From: Stenotrophomonas maltophilia
Lineage (GTDB): Bacteria > Pseudomonadota > Gammaproteobacteria > Xanthomonadales > Xanthomonadaceae
DNA: 64,000 bases
Assembly (NCBI RefSeq): GCF_006974125.1
Contig: NZ_CP037858.1
Span: 1,302,001-1,366,000, forward strand
Direction: 5' to 3'
This document shows, in pieces, positions 8,673-16,881 of this stretch; within the stretch, counting starts at the first letter, position 1; each line of letters begins with the position of its first letter. Made by a program: the position numbers and the translations under genes. Below the pieces are notes generated by a model. The model was not told where the DNA came from, did no database searches, and saw nothing but the letters and a program-made list of their open reading frames with translations.

Positions 8673-9781
8673 CTTCCCCCGCCCTGCTGCAGGTCGCCGT
8701 TGGCGGCGACCGCCCCTACACCATCACCATCGGCGCCGGTGCCCAGGCTGACGGCGCCGCGCTTGCCTCACATGTGCGCGGTCGCCATGTGCTGCTGCTC
8801 AGCGACAGCGAAGTGGCCCCGCGCTATCTGGATGCCGTGAAGCAGACGCTGTTGGCCGCACGCCCCGACCTGATCGTCGGCGAGCACGTGCTGGCCGCGG
8901 GCGAAGCCTCCAAGACCCTGGCCGAATTCGGCCGCGCGATCGAAGCACTGGCCGCGCTCGGCGCCACCCGCGATGCCTGCGTGTTCGCCCTCGGCGGTGG
9001 CGTGGTCGGTGATCTGGCCGGTTTCGCCGCGGCCTGCTGGATGCGCGGCGTGGACTGCGTGCAGCTGCCAACCACCCTGTTGGCGATGGTCGATTCGTCG
9101 GTGGGCGGCAAGACCGCGGTCGACATTCCGGCCGGCAAGAACCTGGTCGGCGCATTCCATCCGCCGCGTGCGGTCATTGCCGATACCCGCGTGCTGGCTA
9201 CCCTGCCGCCGCGCGAGCTGCGTGCCGGCCTGGCCGAAGTGGTGAAGTACGGCGCGCTGGGCGACGCGGTGTTCTTCGAATGGCTGCAGCAGCATGCCGA
9301 TGCACTGGTCGCCGGCGAAGACAACGTGCTCTCCGAAGCCATCGCACGCAGCTGCCGGCACAAGGCTGCGATCGTCGAACGCGATCCGTTCGAGAAGGGC
9401 GAGCGTGCCCTGCTCAACCTGGGCCACACCTTCGGTCATGCCATCGAGACCGAGCAGGGCTACTCGGCTCCGGGCCGCGATGCGCTGAACCATGGCGAGG
9501 CCGTGGCGGTGGGCATGGTACTGGCCGCGAAGCTGTCCACCGACCTCGGCCTGGCCGATGATGCCGACCGCGCGCGCCTGCAGGCGCTGCTGGAAAAGCT
9601 GCAGCTGCCGGTGGCGATCCCGGCCGGACTCGACCCGCAGGCCCTGCTGGGCCGCATGCGGCTGGACAAGAAGAACGTCGCCGGCCGCCTGCGCCTGGTG
9701 CTGTGGCGCGGCATGGGCCGGGCCGAAGTGGTGCCGGACGTGGATGAAGCAGCCGTGCTGAAGGTGCTGGGCGCGGGCTGA
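8669..9781 (+). CDS. aroB: 3-dehydroquinate synthase
   Basis: Converts DAHP to 3-dehydroquinate. 370 residues; NAD-binding [19 protein letters not shown] (about 110-128), [20 protein letters not shown] (about 132-151), and the metal ligands within GHTFGHAIE and [11 protein letters not shown]. Starts within the aroK stop codon, an arrangement conserved in many gammaproteobacteria. A REP pair follows the stop. Confidence 0.96.
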   Translation: MTSPALLQVAVGGDRPYTITIGAGAQADGAALASHVRGRHVLLLSDSEVAPRYLDAVKQTLLAARPDLIVGEHVLAAGEASKTLAEFGRAIEALAALGATRDACVFALGGGVVGDLAGFAAACWMRGVDCVQLPTTLLAMVDSSVGGKTAVDIPAGKNLVGAFHPPRAVIADTRVLATLPPRELRAGLAEVVKYGALGDAVFFEWLQQHADALVAGEDNVLSEAIARSCRHKAAIVERDPFEKGERALLNLGHTFGHAIETEQGYSAPGRDALNHGEAVAVGMVLAAKLSTDLGLADDADRARLQALLEKLQLPVAIPAGLDPQALLGRMRLDKKNVAGRLRLVLWRGMGRAEVVPDVDEAAVLKVLGAG

Positions 9782-9793
9782 CCTTTCCTCGCT

Positions 9794-9857
9794 CGCCGGG
9801 CATGGCCCGGCGCTACCGGGGACGATTCACGAGGTTACCGGCCAGCGGCCGGCACTA
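9794..9857. repeat. SMAG/REP-type pair after aroB
   Basis: CGCCGGGCATGGCCCGGCGCTAC (positions 9794-9816) and a second palindrome at 9836-9857 ending CGGCACTAC, both with the CTAC (=GTAG) foot. Same orientation for both feet. Lies between aroB and the WGR gene; could stabilise or terminate the aroKB message. Confidence 0.8.
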
Positions 9858-9901
9858 CCGCGTTGCGGCCGGGGTCACCCTGGCCCCGCTACAATCGGCC
9901 C

Positions 9902-10141
9902 ATGCACGTCTACCTGCAACATCCCGACGCCGGTGCGCAGGCACCGCGCTTCCTGCGCCTGAGCCTGCAGCCGGACCTGCTCGGCGGCTGGGAGCTGCTG
10001 CGCGAGAGCGGCCGCGTCGGCAGCCGGTCGCAGCTGCGGCGCGAGCTGTTCCTGCAGACCGACGAAGCCCGCCATGCCTTCGAGAAGGCCCGCGATGCCG
10101 AACTGCATCGCGGCTTCCAGATCCTTTCGCACGGCGACTGA
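9902..10141 (+). CDS. WGR-domain small protein
   Basis: 79 residues, starting [40 protein letters not shown] carries the W..(R/G)..GR.G core of the WGR domain, followed by an amphipathic helix with [21 protein letters not shown] domains bind nucleic acid (PARP, MolR-like proteins); a stand-alone copy has no known role here. Start at the ATG at 9902. 35 bp upstream of hemE, probably co-transcribed. Confidence 0.75.
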   Translation: MHVYLQHPDAGAQAPRFLRLSLQPDLLGGWELLRESGRVGSRSQLRRELFLQTDEARHAFEKARDAELHRGFQILSHGD

Positions 10142-10176
10142 CGCCGCTGCCAACTTTCGTCCAAGGAATGCCCATC

Positions 10177-11250
10177 GTGACCAGCCCTCTCCGCAACGAT
10201 CGCCTGCTGCGCGCCCTGCGCCGCGAACCGGTGGACTGCACCCCCGTCTGGCTGATGCGCCAGGCCGGCCGCTACCTGCCGGAATACCGTGCGACCCGGG
10301 CCAAGGCCGGCAGCTTCCTGGCCATGGCCAAGAATCCGGAGATCGCCTGCGAAGTCACCCTGCAGCCGCTGCGCCGGTTCCCCTTGGACGCGGCCATTCT
10401 GTTCTCGGACATCCTCACCATTCCCGATGCGATGGGCCTGGAGCTGTACTTCGTCGAAGGCGAAGGCCCCAAGTTCCGCCACCCGGTACGAGATGAAGCG
10501 GCCATCGCCAAGCTGGCGGTGCCGGACATGGAACAGGACCTGGGCTACGTGATGGACGCGGTGCGCCTGATCCGCCGCGAGCTGGACGGCCAGGTACCGC
10601 TGATCGGCTTCTCCGGCAGCCCGTGGACGCTGGCCTGCTACATGGTGGAAGGCGGCGGCAGCAAGGACTTCGCGCGCATCAAGGCGATGGCACTGAACCA
10701 CCCGCAGGCCCTGCACCGCCTGCTGGAGGTCACCACCGACGCGGTGATTGCCTACCTCGGCGCGCAGCGCGCGGCCGGTGCGCAGGCGCTGCAGGTGTTC
10801 GACACCTGGGGTGGCGTGCTGTCGCCGTCGATGTACCGCGAGTTCTCGCTGCGTTACCTGCAGCGGATTGCGCAGGGCCTGGAGCGTGGCGAAGGCAGCG
10901 AGCGCACGCCGCTGATCCTGTTCGGCAAGGGTACCGGCCTGCACCTGGAAGCACTGTCGCAGACCGGCGCCGATGCGCTCGGCCTGGACTGGACACTGGA
11001 CCTGGACGAGGCCATGCGCCGCACCGGTGGTCGCGTTGCCCTGCAGGGCAACCTCGACCCGACCACGCTGTACGCCTCGCCGGATGCGATCGCCGCCGCT
11101 GCAGCACGCGTGCTCGACACCTATGCCGCGGGAAATGGCGGTTCGCGCGAGGGCCATGTATTCAACCTCGGCCACGGCATGTCGCCGGACATGGACCCGG
11201 CCCACGTGCAGGTGCTGGTCGACGCGGTGCACGCGCACAGCCAGCGCTGA
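10177..11250 (+). CDS. hemE: uroporphyrinogen decarboxylase
   Basis: Decarboxylates uroporphyrinogen III to coproporphyrinogen III in heme synthesis. N-terminal active-site sequence [16 protein letters not shown] (about 22-37), [12 protein letters not shown] (about 76-87, catalytic Asp) and C-terminal VFNLGHGM. The GTG at 10177 is preferred because AAGGA is 9 nt upstream; the ATG at 10168 abuts that ribosome site with no spacer. Length 357 matches the family. Confidence 0.94.
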   Translation: MTSPLRNDRLLRALRREPVDCTPVWLMRQAGRYLPEYRATRAKAGSFLAMAKNPEIACEVTLQPLRRFPLDAAILFSDILTIPDAMGLELYFVEGEGPKFRHPVRDEAAIAKLAVPDMEQDLGYVMDAVRLIRRELDGQVPLIGFSGSPWTLACYMVEGGGSKDFARIKAMALNHPQALHRLLEVTTDAVIAYLGAQRAAGAQALQVFDTWGGVLSPSMYREFSLRYLQRIAQGLERGEGSERTPLILFGKGTGLHLEALSQTGADALGLDWTLDLDEAMRRTGGRVALQGNLDPTTLYASPDAIAAAAARVLDTYAAGNGGSREGHVFNLGHGMSPDMDPAHVQVLVDAVHAHSQR

Positions 11251-11268
11251 GCATTCGGCATACGGTTG

Positions 11269-11290
11269 CGGCGCGATGTTGATCGCGCCG
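11269..11290 (+). terminator. hairpin after hemE
   Basis: CGGCGCGAT-GTTG-ATCGCGCCG is a perfect 9-bp stem with a GTTG loop starting 18 nt after the hemE stop. There is no U-run, so factor-independent termination is uncertain. Confidence 0.45.
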
Positions 11291-11342
11291 TGACCCGCAG
11301 TGCGCGATCATGGCAGCCCCCACGCTGCACCGGCCGCACCCC

Positions 11343-12752
11343 ATGTCCACATCGCCATCGACCTACAACCGCCAGCGCCCCCTGCTGTGGCTGGTGTCCT
11401 TGGCGATCTTCATGCAGATGCTGGACTCGACCATCGTCAACACGGCGTTGCCGGCGATGGCGGCCAGCCTGGGTGAAAGCCCGCTGCAGATGCAGTCGGT
11501 GGTGTTCAGCTACGCGCTGGCAGTGGCCACCTTCATCCCCGCCTCCGGCTGGATCGCCGACCGCTACGGCACCCGCCGTACCTTCCTGGTGGCGATCATC
11601 CTGTTCACCCTCGGCTCGTTGGCCTGCGCGCTGGCCCAGCACCTGCACCAGCTGGTCGGTGCGCGCGTGCTGCAGGGCATCGGCGGTGCCATGCTGCTGC
11701 CGGTCGGCCGGCTGGCGGTGATGCGTTCGGTGCCGCGCGAGGATTTCCTGCGCGCGATGAGCTTCATCGCCATCCCGGCCCTGGTCGGCCCGCTGATCGG
11801 TCCCACGCTGGGCGGCTGGCTGGTGGAGATCGCCTCATGGCACTGGGTGTTCCTGATCAACCTGCCGATCGGCGTGATCGGTTTCATCGCCGCGATGAAG
11901 ATCATGCCCGACCACTACGCCAGCCATCGCACCCGTTTCGACCTGCGTGGCTACATCATGCTGGCCTTCGCGATGGTGGTGCTGTCACTGGCGCTGGACG
12001 GCATCTCCGGGCTCGGTACGCCACATGCACTGGTGATGCTGATGACCGTTGCAGGCCTGGCGGCACTGGTGGGTTACTGGCTGCACGCTGCCAATTCGAC
12101 GGCACCGTTGTTCTCGCTGGCGCTGTTCCGCGTACCCAGCTACCGCATCGGCATTCTCGGCAACCTGTTCTCGCGCATCGGCAGCAGCGCCATGCCGATG
12201 CTGATCCCGCTGCTGCTGCAGGTCGGCCTCGGCCTGGGCCCGATGAACGCCGGCCTGATGATGGTGCCGGTGGCCGCCGCTGGCATGGTCTCGAAGAAAC
12301 TGGCAGTGAAACTGGTGGAGCGCTACGGCTACCGTCGCGTGCTGATGGTCAACACCGTGCTGGTAGGCCTGGCCATGGCCAGCTTCATCCTGATGACACC
12401 CGGCCAGCACCTGGCCTGGCGCCTGCTGCAGCTGGCGTTCTTCGGCGCGGTCAATTCGCTGCAGTTCACCGTGATGAACACCGTGACCCTGCGTGACCTG
12501 GACCGCGAGTTCGCCAGTTCCGGCAACAGCCTGTTGTCGATGGTGATGATGCTCGCGGCCGGCTTCGGTGCTGCTGCGGCCGGCAGCCTGCTGGCCGCGT
12601 TCGGCAATCATCTGGACAGCACCGACGCGACCGCGGCATTGCATGCCACGTTCCTGTGCGTCGGCGCGATCACCCTGACCTCGACGATGATCTTCTGGCA
12701 GCTGCCCGATACCAAGCCCGAACCGCGGCAGGTCGAGCACGTCGCGGAGTGA
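11343..12752 (+). CDS. mdtD: MdtD-like DHA2 MFS exporter
   Basis: 469-residue inner-membrane protein, close in length and motif order to E. coli MdtD: FMQMLDSTIVNTALPAMA in TM1 (DHA2 motif D1), SGWIADRYGTRR after TM2 (motif A), RVLQGIGGAMLLPVGRLAVM in TM4, PLIGPTLGGWL in TM5 (motif C), and RIGSSAMPMLIPLLLQVGLG mid-protein. Predicted 14 TM proton-coupled multidrug exporter; substrates unknown. Unlike E. coli it is not next to mdtABC. Ends at a convergent junction filled by a bipartite hairpin element. Confidence 0.85.
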   Translation: MSTSPSTYNRQRPLLWLVSLAIFMQMLDSTIVNTALPAMAASLGESPLQMQSVVFSYALAVATFIPASGWIADRYGTRRTFLVAIILFTLGSLACALAQHLHQLVGARVLQGIGGAMLLPVGRLAVMRSVPREDFLRAMSFIAIPALVGPLIGPTLGGWLVEIASWHWVFLINLPIGVIGFIAAMKIMPDHYASHRTRFDLRGYIMLAFAMVVLSLALDGISGLGTPHALVMLMTVAGLAALVGYWLHAANSTAPLFSLALFRVPSYRIGILGNLFSRIGSSAMPMLIPLLLQVGLGLGPMNAGLMMVPVAAAGMVSKKLAVKLVERYGYRRVLMVNTVLVGLAMASFILMTPGQHLAWRLLQLAFFGAVNSLQFTVMNTVTLRDLDREFASSGNSLLSMVMMLAAGFGAAAAGSLLAAFGNHLDSTDATAALHATFLCVGAITLTSTMIFWQLPDTKPEPRQVEHVAE

Positions 12753-12840
12753 GGGTGGTTCGGCAGGGCCTGCGGCCCTGCACCTGCAGAGGCTTCAAGC
12801 CAAGGCAACAGCAACGGCAAAAGCAGGCATTCCGTGGGAT

Positions 12841-12942
12841 GGCGGGGTACTGTGGGTTTGCGGGGCCGCCGTGAACCCGTCCATGGGGGCTTGGTCGCCG
12901 CATCCATGCGGCTCACACCCCGCAAACCCACAGCACCCCGCC
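12841..12942 (-). repeat. type A long hairpin (locus 1)
   Basis: 25-bp stem with one mismatch (12841-12865 with 12918-12942). Read on the minus strand the loop holds arm P2 CCGC-ATGGAT-GCGG and arm P3 CCC-ATGGAC-GGG followed by TTCACGGC. P2 and P3 hexaloops are conserved in the other five copies while their stems differ. Confidence 0.85.
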
Positions 12943-12964
12943 GTCGACAGTTTCCCGGTGGCCA

Positions 12965-13054
12965 GTAGATCCACGCCATGCGTGGATGAATCTCCATCGA
13001 AATCGAATATTTCGAATTGAGATCGAAACGCATCCACGCATGGCGTGGATCTAC
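12965..13054. repeat. inverted SMAG-like pair in the centre of locus 1
   Basis: GTAGATCCACGCCATGCG... at 12965-12988 and its inverted copy at 13031-13054 ending GGCGTGGATCTAC. Each is itself palindromic and carries the GTAG foot. The 42 nt between them is AT-rich with TCGAAAT/ATTTCGA symmetry. Confidence 0.8.
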
Positions 13055-13078
13055 TGCAGATCGCAGGATTCTGTCGAA

Positions 13079-13180
13079 GGCGGGGTGGGTCCGGTTGCGG
13101 GGGCGTGAGCCGCATGGATGCGGCGACCGAGCTTACATGGACGTACTTGCAGCGTCCCCCGCTACCGGACCCACCCCGCC
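13079..13180 (+). repeat. type B long hairpin (locus 1)
   Basis: 25-bp stem with one mismatch (13079-13103 with 13156-13180). Loop: P2 CCGC-ATGGAT-GCGG, then GACCGAGC, then P3 TAC-ATGGAC-GTA followed by CTTGCAGCGT. Same length (102 bp) as its type A partner. Confidence 0.85.
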
Positions 13181-13258
13181 ATCCCACGGAATGCAGGCTT
13201 TTGACGTTGCGTTGACGTTGATTCTGCAGGTGCAGGGCTGCAAGCCCTGCAATAAACC

Positions 13259-16200
13259 CTACCTGCCCATGACCCTGGCGATCGCTTCCACCAGCAGCTC
13301 ACCGGTCACCGGCTTGCGCAGGAAACCGCCGATGCCAGCCGCCTCCACCTGCTGCTGCAGGTCCGGATCCGTCCGCGCGGTCACTGCCAGCAGCGGCAGC
13401 ATGTAGCCCTGGTTGCGCAGGTGCTGGGCCAGCTCGAAGCCACTCAGGCCCGGCAGGTCAAGATCCAGCAGGCCGACGTCGAAATCACCGGCGCTGACCT
13501 CGCGCAGTGCCGCCAGCGCATGCCCCGCATGCACGACCTCGTGCCCGCGCGCACTCAGCAACCCGCGCACCACATCCGCCACGGTTGCATCATCCTCGAC
13601 CAGCAACACGCGCAACGGCGGCATGTTGGCCACATCCTCGCGGTGCGCTTCGCCCTCGGCCTCTGCGCTGGCATCGACCACCAGCGGCAACGGCAGGGTC
13701 ACGCCAAAACACGTGCCGCGGCCGAGCTGGCTCTCCACCTGGATACGCCCCTGCATCGCCTGCGCCAGTTCACGGCAGATGGCCAGGCCCAGGCCACTGC
13801 CACCGTACTGCGCAGCGGTGCGGGCACCGTCGGCCTGCTCGAAACGACGGAACAGGCGCTGCTGCTGTTCCTGGCTGATGCCCGGCCCGGTGTCGCGCAC
13901 TTCGAAATGCAGCGCGTGCAGCTCGCCATCGCTGCGCGCATGCAGGGTGATGGTTCCGCGGCTGGTGAACTTGACCGCGTTGGAGAGCAGGTTGAGCAGG
14001 ATCTGCCTTACCCGCATCGCATCGCCGGTCGCCTGCAAGCCCGACGGAAGCTGGTTGTCGAGGGTGAAGCGCAGGCCCTTCTGCGCTGCCAGTGGTCCCA
14101 TCAGCGCGGCCAGGTCCTGCAGCAGGCAGCTCAGCGCGAACGGCTTGGACTGCAGTTCCAGCCGTCCGGACTCGATACGTGCCAGGTCCAAGGCATCGTT
14201 GACCAGGTGAAGCAGGTGTTCGCCGGCGTGCCGGATCGACTGTGTGTAGCCGCGCTGCTGCGGGTCCAGAGGTGAGGCCAGCAGCAGTTCGCTCATGCCG
14301 AGCACGCCGGTCATCGGCGTGCGGATTTCGTGGCCGAGATTGGCCAGGAAGCGGGTTTTGGCCGCCGAGGCCTGTTCGGCCAGTTCCTGTTTGTGCAGCG
14401 CCAGCTGATAGGCATGGCGCCGCTGCAGGCGGCGGCGATACAACCAGGCAAACCAACTGGTCAGCAAAAGCGCGATCGAGGCCAGTACCAGCAGCCCGGA
14501 CAGGCTGCGCCACCACGGTGGCTGTACGCGGAATTCCAGGCTCTGCACCCGAGACCAGACATGGTCTGCGGAGCGCGCCTGTACTTCCAGACGGTAGCTG
14601 CCCGGCGGCAGGCGCGAGAACAGGCGCTCACCGGCCGGTCCCACTTCCACCCAATCGGGGTCGTAGCCGGCCAGGCGGTAGCGGTAGCTGTTGGAAGCCG
14701 AATCGGCGAACGACAACAGTCGCGCGACGATGCGCAGGTCACGGTCACCATCGGCAATCTGCAAGGGCGTGTCGTGGGTCAGGTCGAGTACCTGCTCGTT
14801 GCGGCGGACTTCGACCCGCTCGATCACCAACGGTGCACGCCGCACCGAGGGTCGCACCTGTTCCGGGTCGAACACCACCACGCCGGCCGGGGTGCCGGCC
14901 ACCAGATGGCCATCGCCGGACATCGTCAACGTGTGCTCGCGGAACTCCTGGCTGGGCAGGCCGTCGTGCACGCCGTACAGGCGCACGCTCTGCCCATCGG
15001 CGCCAACCCGCACCAGGCCGCGGGCACTGGTGGCCCAGGCCACCCCCTGTGCGTCCACCACCAGCCCGGACGCGGAAATCGCCGGGTAACCCTGCTCCGC
15101 GCCGACCACAGCCTGCCGTTCAAGCCGCCCCTGGCTCCAGCGGTAGCGCGACAGGCGGCCATCCTCCGACAACCAGACCTGGCCATCGCGCCCAACGTGC
15201 AACGCATGGATCGCCGTCGCCGGCGCACCCGGCACCGGCTGGAAGCGCTCGCTTTCCGGCAGCCACTGCAGCAGGCCGCGGCTGCTGGCCAGCCAGATGT
15301 GGTCCTGCGGCCCGCATTCCACATCGAGGTTGAGCTGGCCCTGCTGCAGGCCGCGCTGGCCGTTGTCCAGCTGGCGGCGCAGGCGACCGTCAAGGTCACG
15401 CTGCTGCAGGCCTGCAGGCAACATCAACCACAGGCTGTCGCCGTCGCAGGTCATCATCGACTCGATGACCCCTTCCATGGTTGCGTCGGCCCCGGCATCA
15501 CGGCCCCAGCGACGCAGGTCACGCCGCTTCGGGTCATAGCGCAGCAACGCATCGGTCGAGCCGATCCAGACCTGGCCACGGCGATCCTCGCGTACCGAGG
15601 ACAGCCAGTACATGCCATTGACCCAGGTGCGGTGCTGCTCGATCCTGCCGGTCCTGGGATCGAACCGGTCCAGCGCCCCGTGGCTGCCAACCGTCCAGAT
15701 GCCGCCATTGCTGGAAGGGCTGGTGCCCAGCACGAAGGCATTGCGCAGCGAACCGGCGTCATCCTCCAATCGCGACAGCACCGAGAACTGCCACCAGCGT
15801 GGCAGCAGGTGCCACAGGCCGGCATTGGTACTGGCCAACCAGATGCCGCCTTCGCGGTCCTCGTAGGCGCCCGTCCAGTTCGGGCGCACCGGCCCGCGCG
15901 CAACGGCGCTGTACAGCGGAACGGTCTGGTACTGCCCATCCACGGCCCGGCCCAGCCCGGTACGGGTATCCAGCCAATGCCCGCCCTGCTCATCGCGCAG
16001 CATCATGCCGAGCACCTGCTCGCCTGGCGGCAGTTTCCATGGCGGCGATTCAAAACGCCCGTCGGGGCGACGCACCGTGGCACCGGCCATCGTACTGATC
16101 CACAGGCTGCCATCGGGTTCGCTGGTCAACCCGTTGATCAACAGGCTGGGAATGACATCCGTGCCGACCCGCTCGAAGTCGGTGCCCGTCCAGCGCGCCA

Positions 16201-16786
16201 CGCCATGCTTGGTGCCGACCCACAGGCTGCCATCGGCCAGGGTAGCCAGATACGGCACCGAGGCGGCAGGCAGGCTGCGTGGATTGTTGGCCTCCGGCAG
16301 GAAACGCTGCAGGCGGTCCTGGCTGTCCAGCCGGTACAGCCCACCTTCGTGGGTCCCGAACCAGATCGCACCGTCCGGCGTGGTCGCCAGGCTCCAGACC
16401 GTATTGGTCCCCATCAACGGCTGGCTGCTGCGATCGTAGAAATGCAGCTGGCGGCGGTCGGCCGACATCCGTACCAGGCCCGCGTTCTCGGTCCCGATCC
16501 AGAGCTGGTTGCGCGCATCGACCAGGACCGTCCAGATGCGGTTGTCGCGCAGGCCATCCTCCGAACGCCAGATCCGGTAGTTGCGCCCATCGTAACGGGC
16601 CAGGCCGTCGTTGGTGGCGATCCAGAGGTAGCCGTAGCGGTCTTCAGCCATGCGGTTGACGGTATTGGACGGCAGGCCGTCGAACACCGTCACCTGGCGC
16701 GGGCTCGGTGGCACCGGCTGCGCGGCAGCGGGTGACAGGCCGCACAGGAGGATCAGCAGCAGCATCGCCACCCGCAGATACACCAC
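13259..16786 (-). CDS. hybrid sensor histidine kinase with periplasmic propeller (copy 1)
   Basis: About 1175 residues: signal/anchor segment (VAMLLLILLCGLSPAAAQ), about 650 residues of two-component-regulator propeller repeats (YGYLWIATNDGLARYDG, GAIWFGTHEGGLYRLDSQ and similar WIGT..GL units), Y_Y_Y domain (NSYRYRLAGYDPDWVEVGP), one TM helix (LSGLLVLASIALLLTSWFAW), HisKA with FLANLGHEIRTPMTG, HATPase with NLLSNAVKFT and GGSGLGLAI, and a C-terminal receiver ([25 protein letters not shown]). Start: GTG 16786, 6 nt after AGGAGG; the frame is open to 16885. No output domain, so signalling to a separate regulator is expected; the stimulus (often extracellular carbohydrate in this class) is unknown. 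Tandem paralogue of the next gene. Confidence 0.9.
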   Translation of the reverse strand: MVYLRVAMLLLILLCGLSPAAAQPVPPSPRQVTVFDGLPSNTVNRMAEDRYGYLWIATNDGLARYDGRNYRIWRSEDGLRDNRIWTVLVDARNQLWIGTENAGLVRMSADRRQLHFYDRSSQPLMGTNTVWSLATTPDGAIWFGTHEGGLYRLDSQDRLQRFLPEANNPRSLPAASVPYLATLADGSLWVGTKHGVARWTGTDFERVGTDVIPSLLINGLTSEPDGSLWISTMAGATVRRPDGRFESPPWKLPPGEQVLGMMLRDEQGGHWLDTRTGLGRAVDGQYQTVPLYSAVARGPVRPNWTGAYEDREGGIWLASTNAGLWHLLPRWWQFSVLSRLEDDAGSLRNAFVLGTSPSSNGGIWTVGSHGALDRFDPRTGRIEQHRTWVNGMYWLSSVREDRRGQVWIGSTDALLRYDPKRRDLRRWGRDAGADATMEGVIESMMTCDGDSLWLMLPAGLQQRDLDGRLRRQLDNGQRGLQQGQLNLDVECGPQDHIWLASSRGLLQWLPESERFQPVPGAPATAIHALHVGRDGQVWLSEDGRLSRYRWSQGRLERQAVVGAEQGYPAISASGLVVDAQGVAWATSARGLVRVGADGQSVRLYGVHDGLPSQEFREHTLTMSGDGHLVAGTPAGVVVFDPEQVRPSVRRAPLVIERVEVRRNEQVLDLTHDTPLQIADGDRDLRIVARLLSFADSASNSYRYRLAGYDPDWVEVGPAGERLFSRLPPGSYRLEVQARSADHVWSRVQSLEFRVQPPWWRSLSGLLVLASIALLLTSWFAWLYRRRLQRRHAYQLALHKQELAEQASAAKTRFLANLGHEIRTPMTGVLGMSELLLASPLDPQQRGYTQSIRHAGEHLLHLVNDALDLARIESGRLELQSKPFALSCLLQDLAALMGPLAAQKGLRFTLDNQLPSGLQATGDAMRVRQILLNLLSNAVKFTSRGTITLHARSDGELHALHFEVRDTGPGISQEQQQRLFRRFEQADGARTAAQYGGSGLGLAICRELAQAMQGRIQVESQLGRGTCFGVTLPLPLVVDASAEAEGEAHREDVANMPPLRVLLVEDDATVADVVRGLLSARGHEVVHAGHALAALREVSAGDFDVGLLDLDLPGLSGFELAQHLRNQGYMLPLLAVTARTDPDLQQQVEAAGIGGFLRKPVTGELLVEAIARVMGR

Positions 16787-16881
16787 CGATTGCCTCCTCA
16801 CGCTGCCCTGATGATTCCCGCGCCGCGGGCGTCGGCATGGTAAACCGAAAGTCGCGCCGTTCACGCCCGGCGCCGACGTTT

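Larger units (their letters stand above)
12763..13250. repeat. bipartite long-hairpin element, locus 1 (488 bp)
   Basis: Fills the 506-bp junction between convergent mdtD and the first hybrid kinase. From outside in: a 27-bp imperfect inverted repeat (12763-12789 / 13224-13250, 25 matches), a 28-bp one (12821-12848 / 13173-13200, 26 matches), two 102-bp hairpins of opposite orientation (12841-12942 and 13079-13180), and a central inverted GTAG repeat pair (12965-12988 / 13031-13054) around an AT-rich axis near 13006. No protein-coding signal is seen inside. Type A hairpin is left (minus orientation), type B right (plus orientation). Confidence 0.85.

Noticed and set aside
14330..16735. Plus-strand open frame of about 800 codons
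   Set aside because: Antisense to hybrid kinase copy 1, whose kinase, HATPase and receiver motifs are unambiguous.
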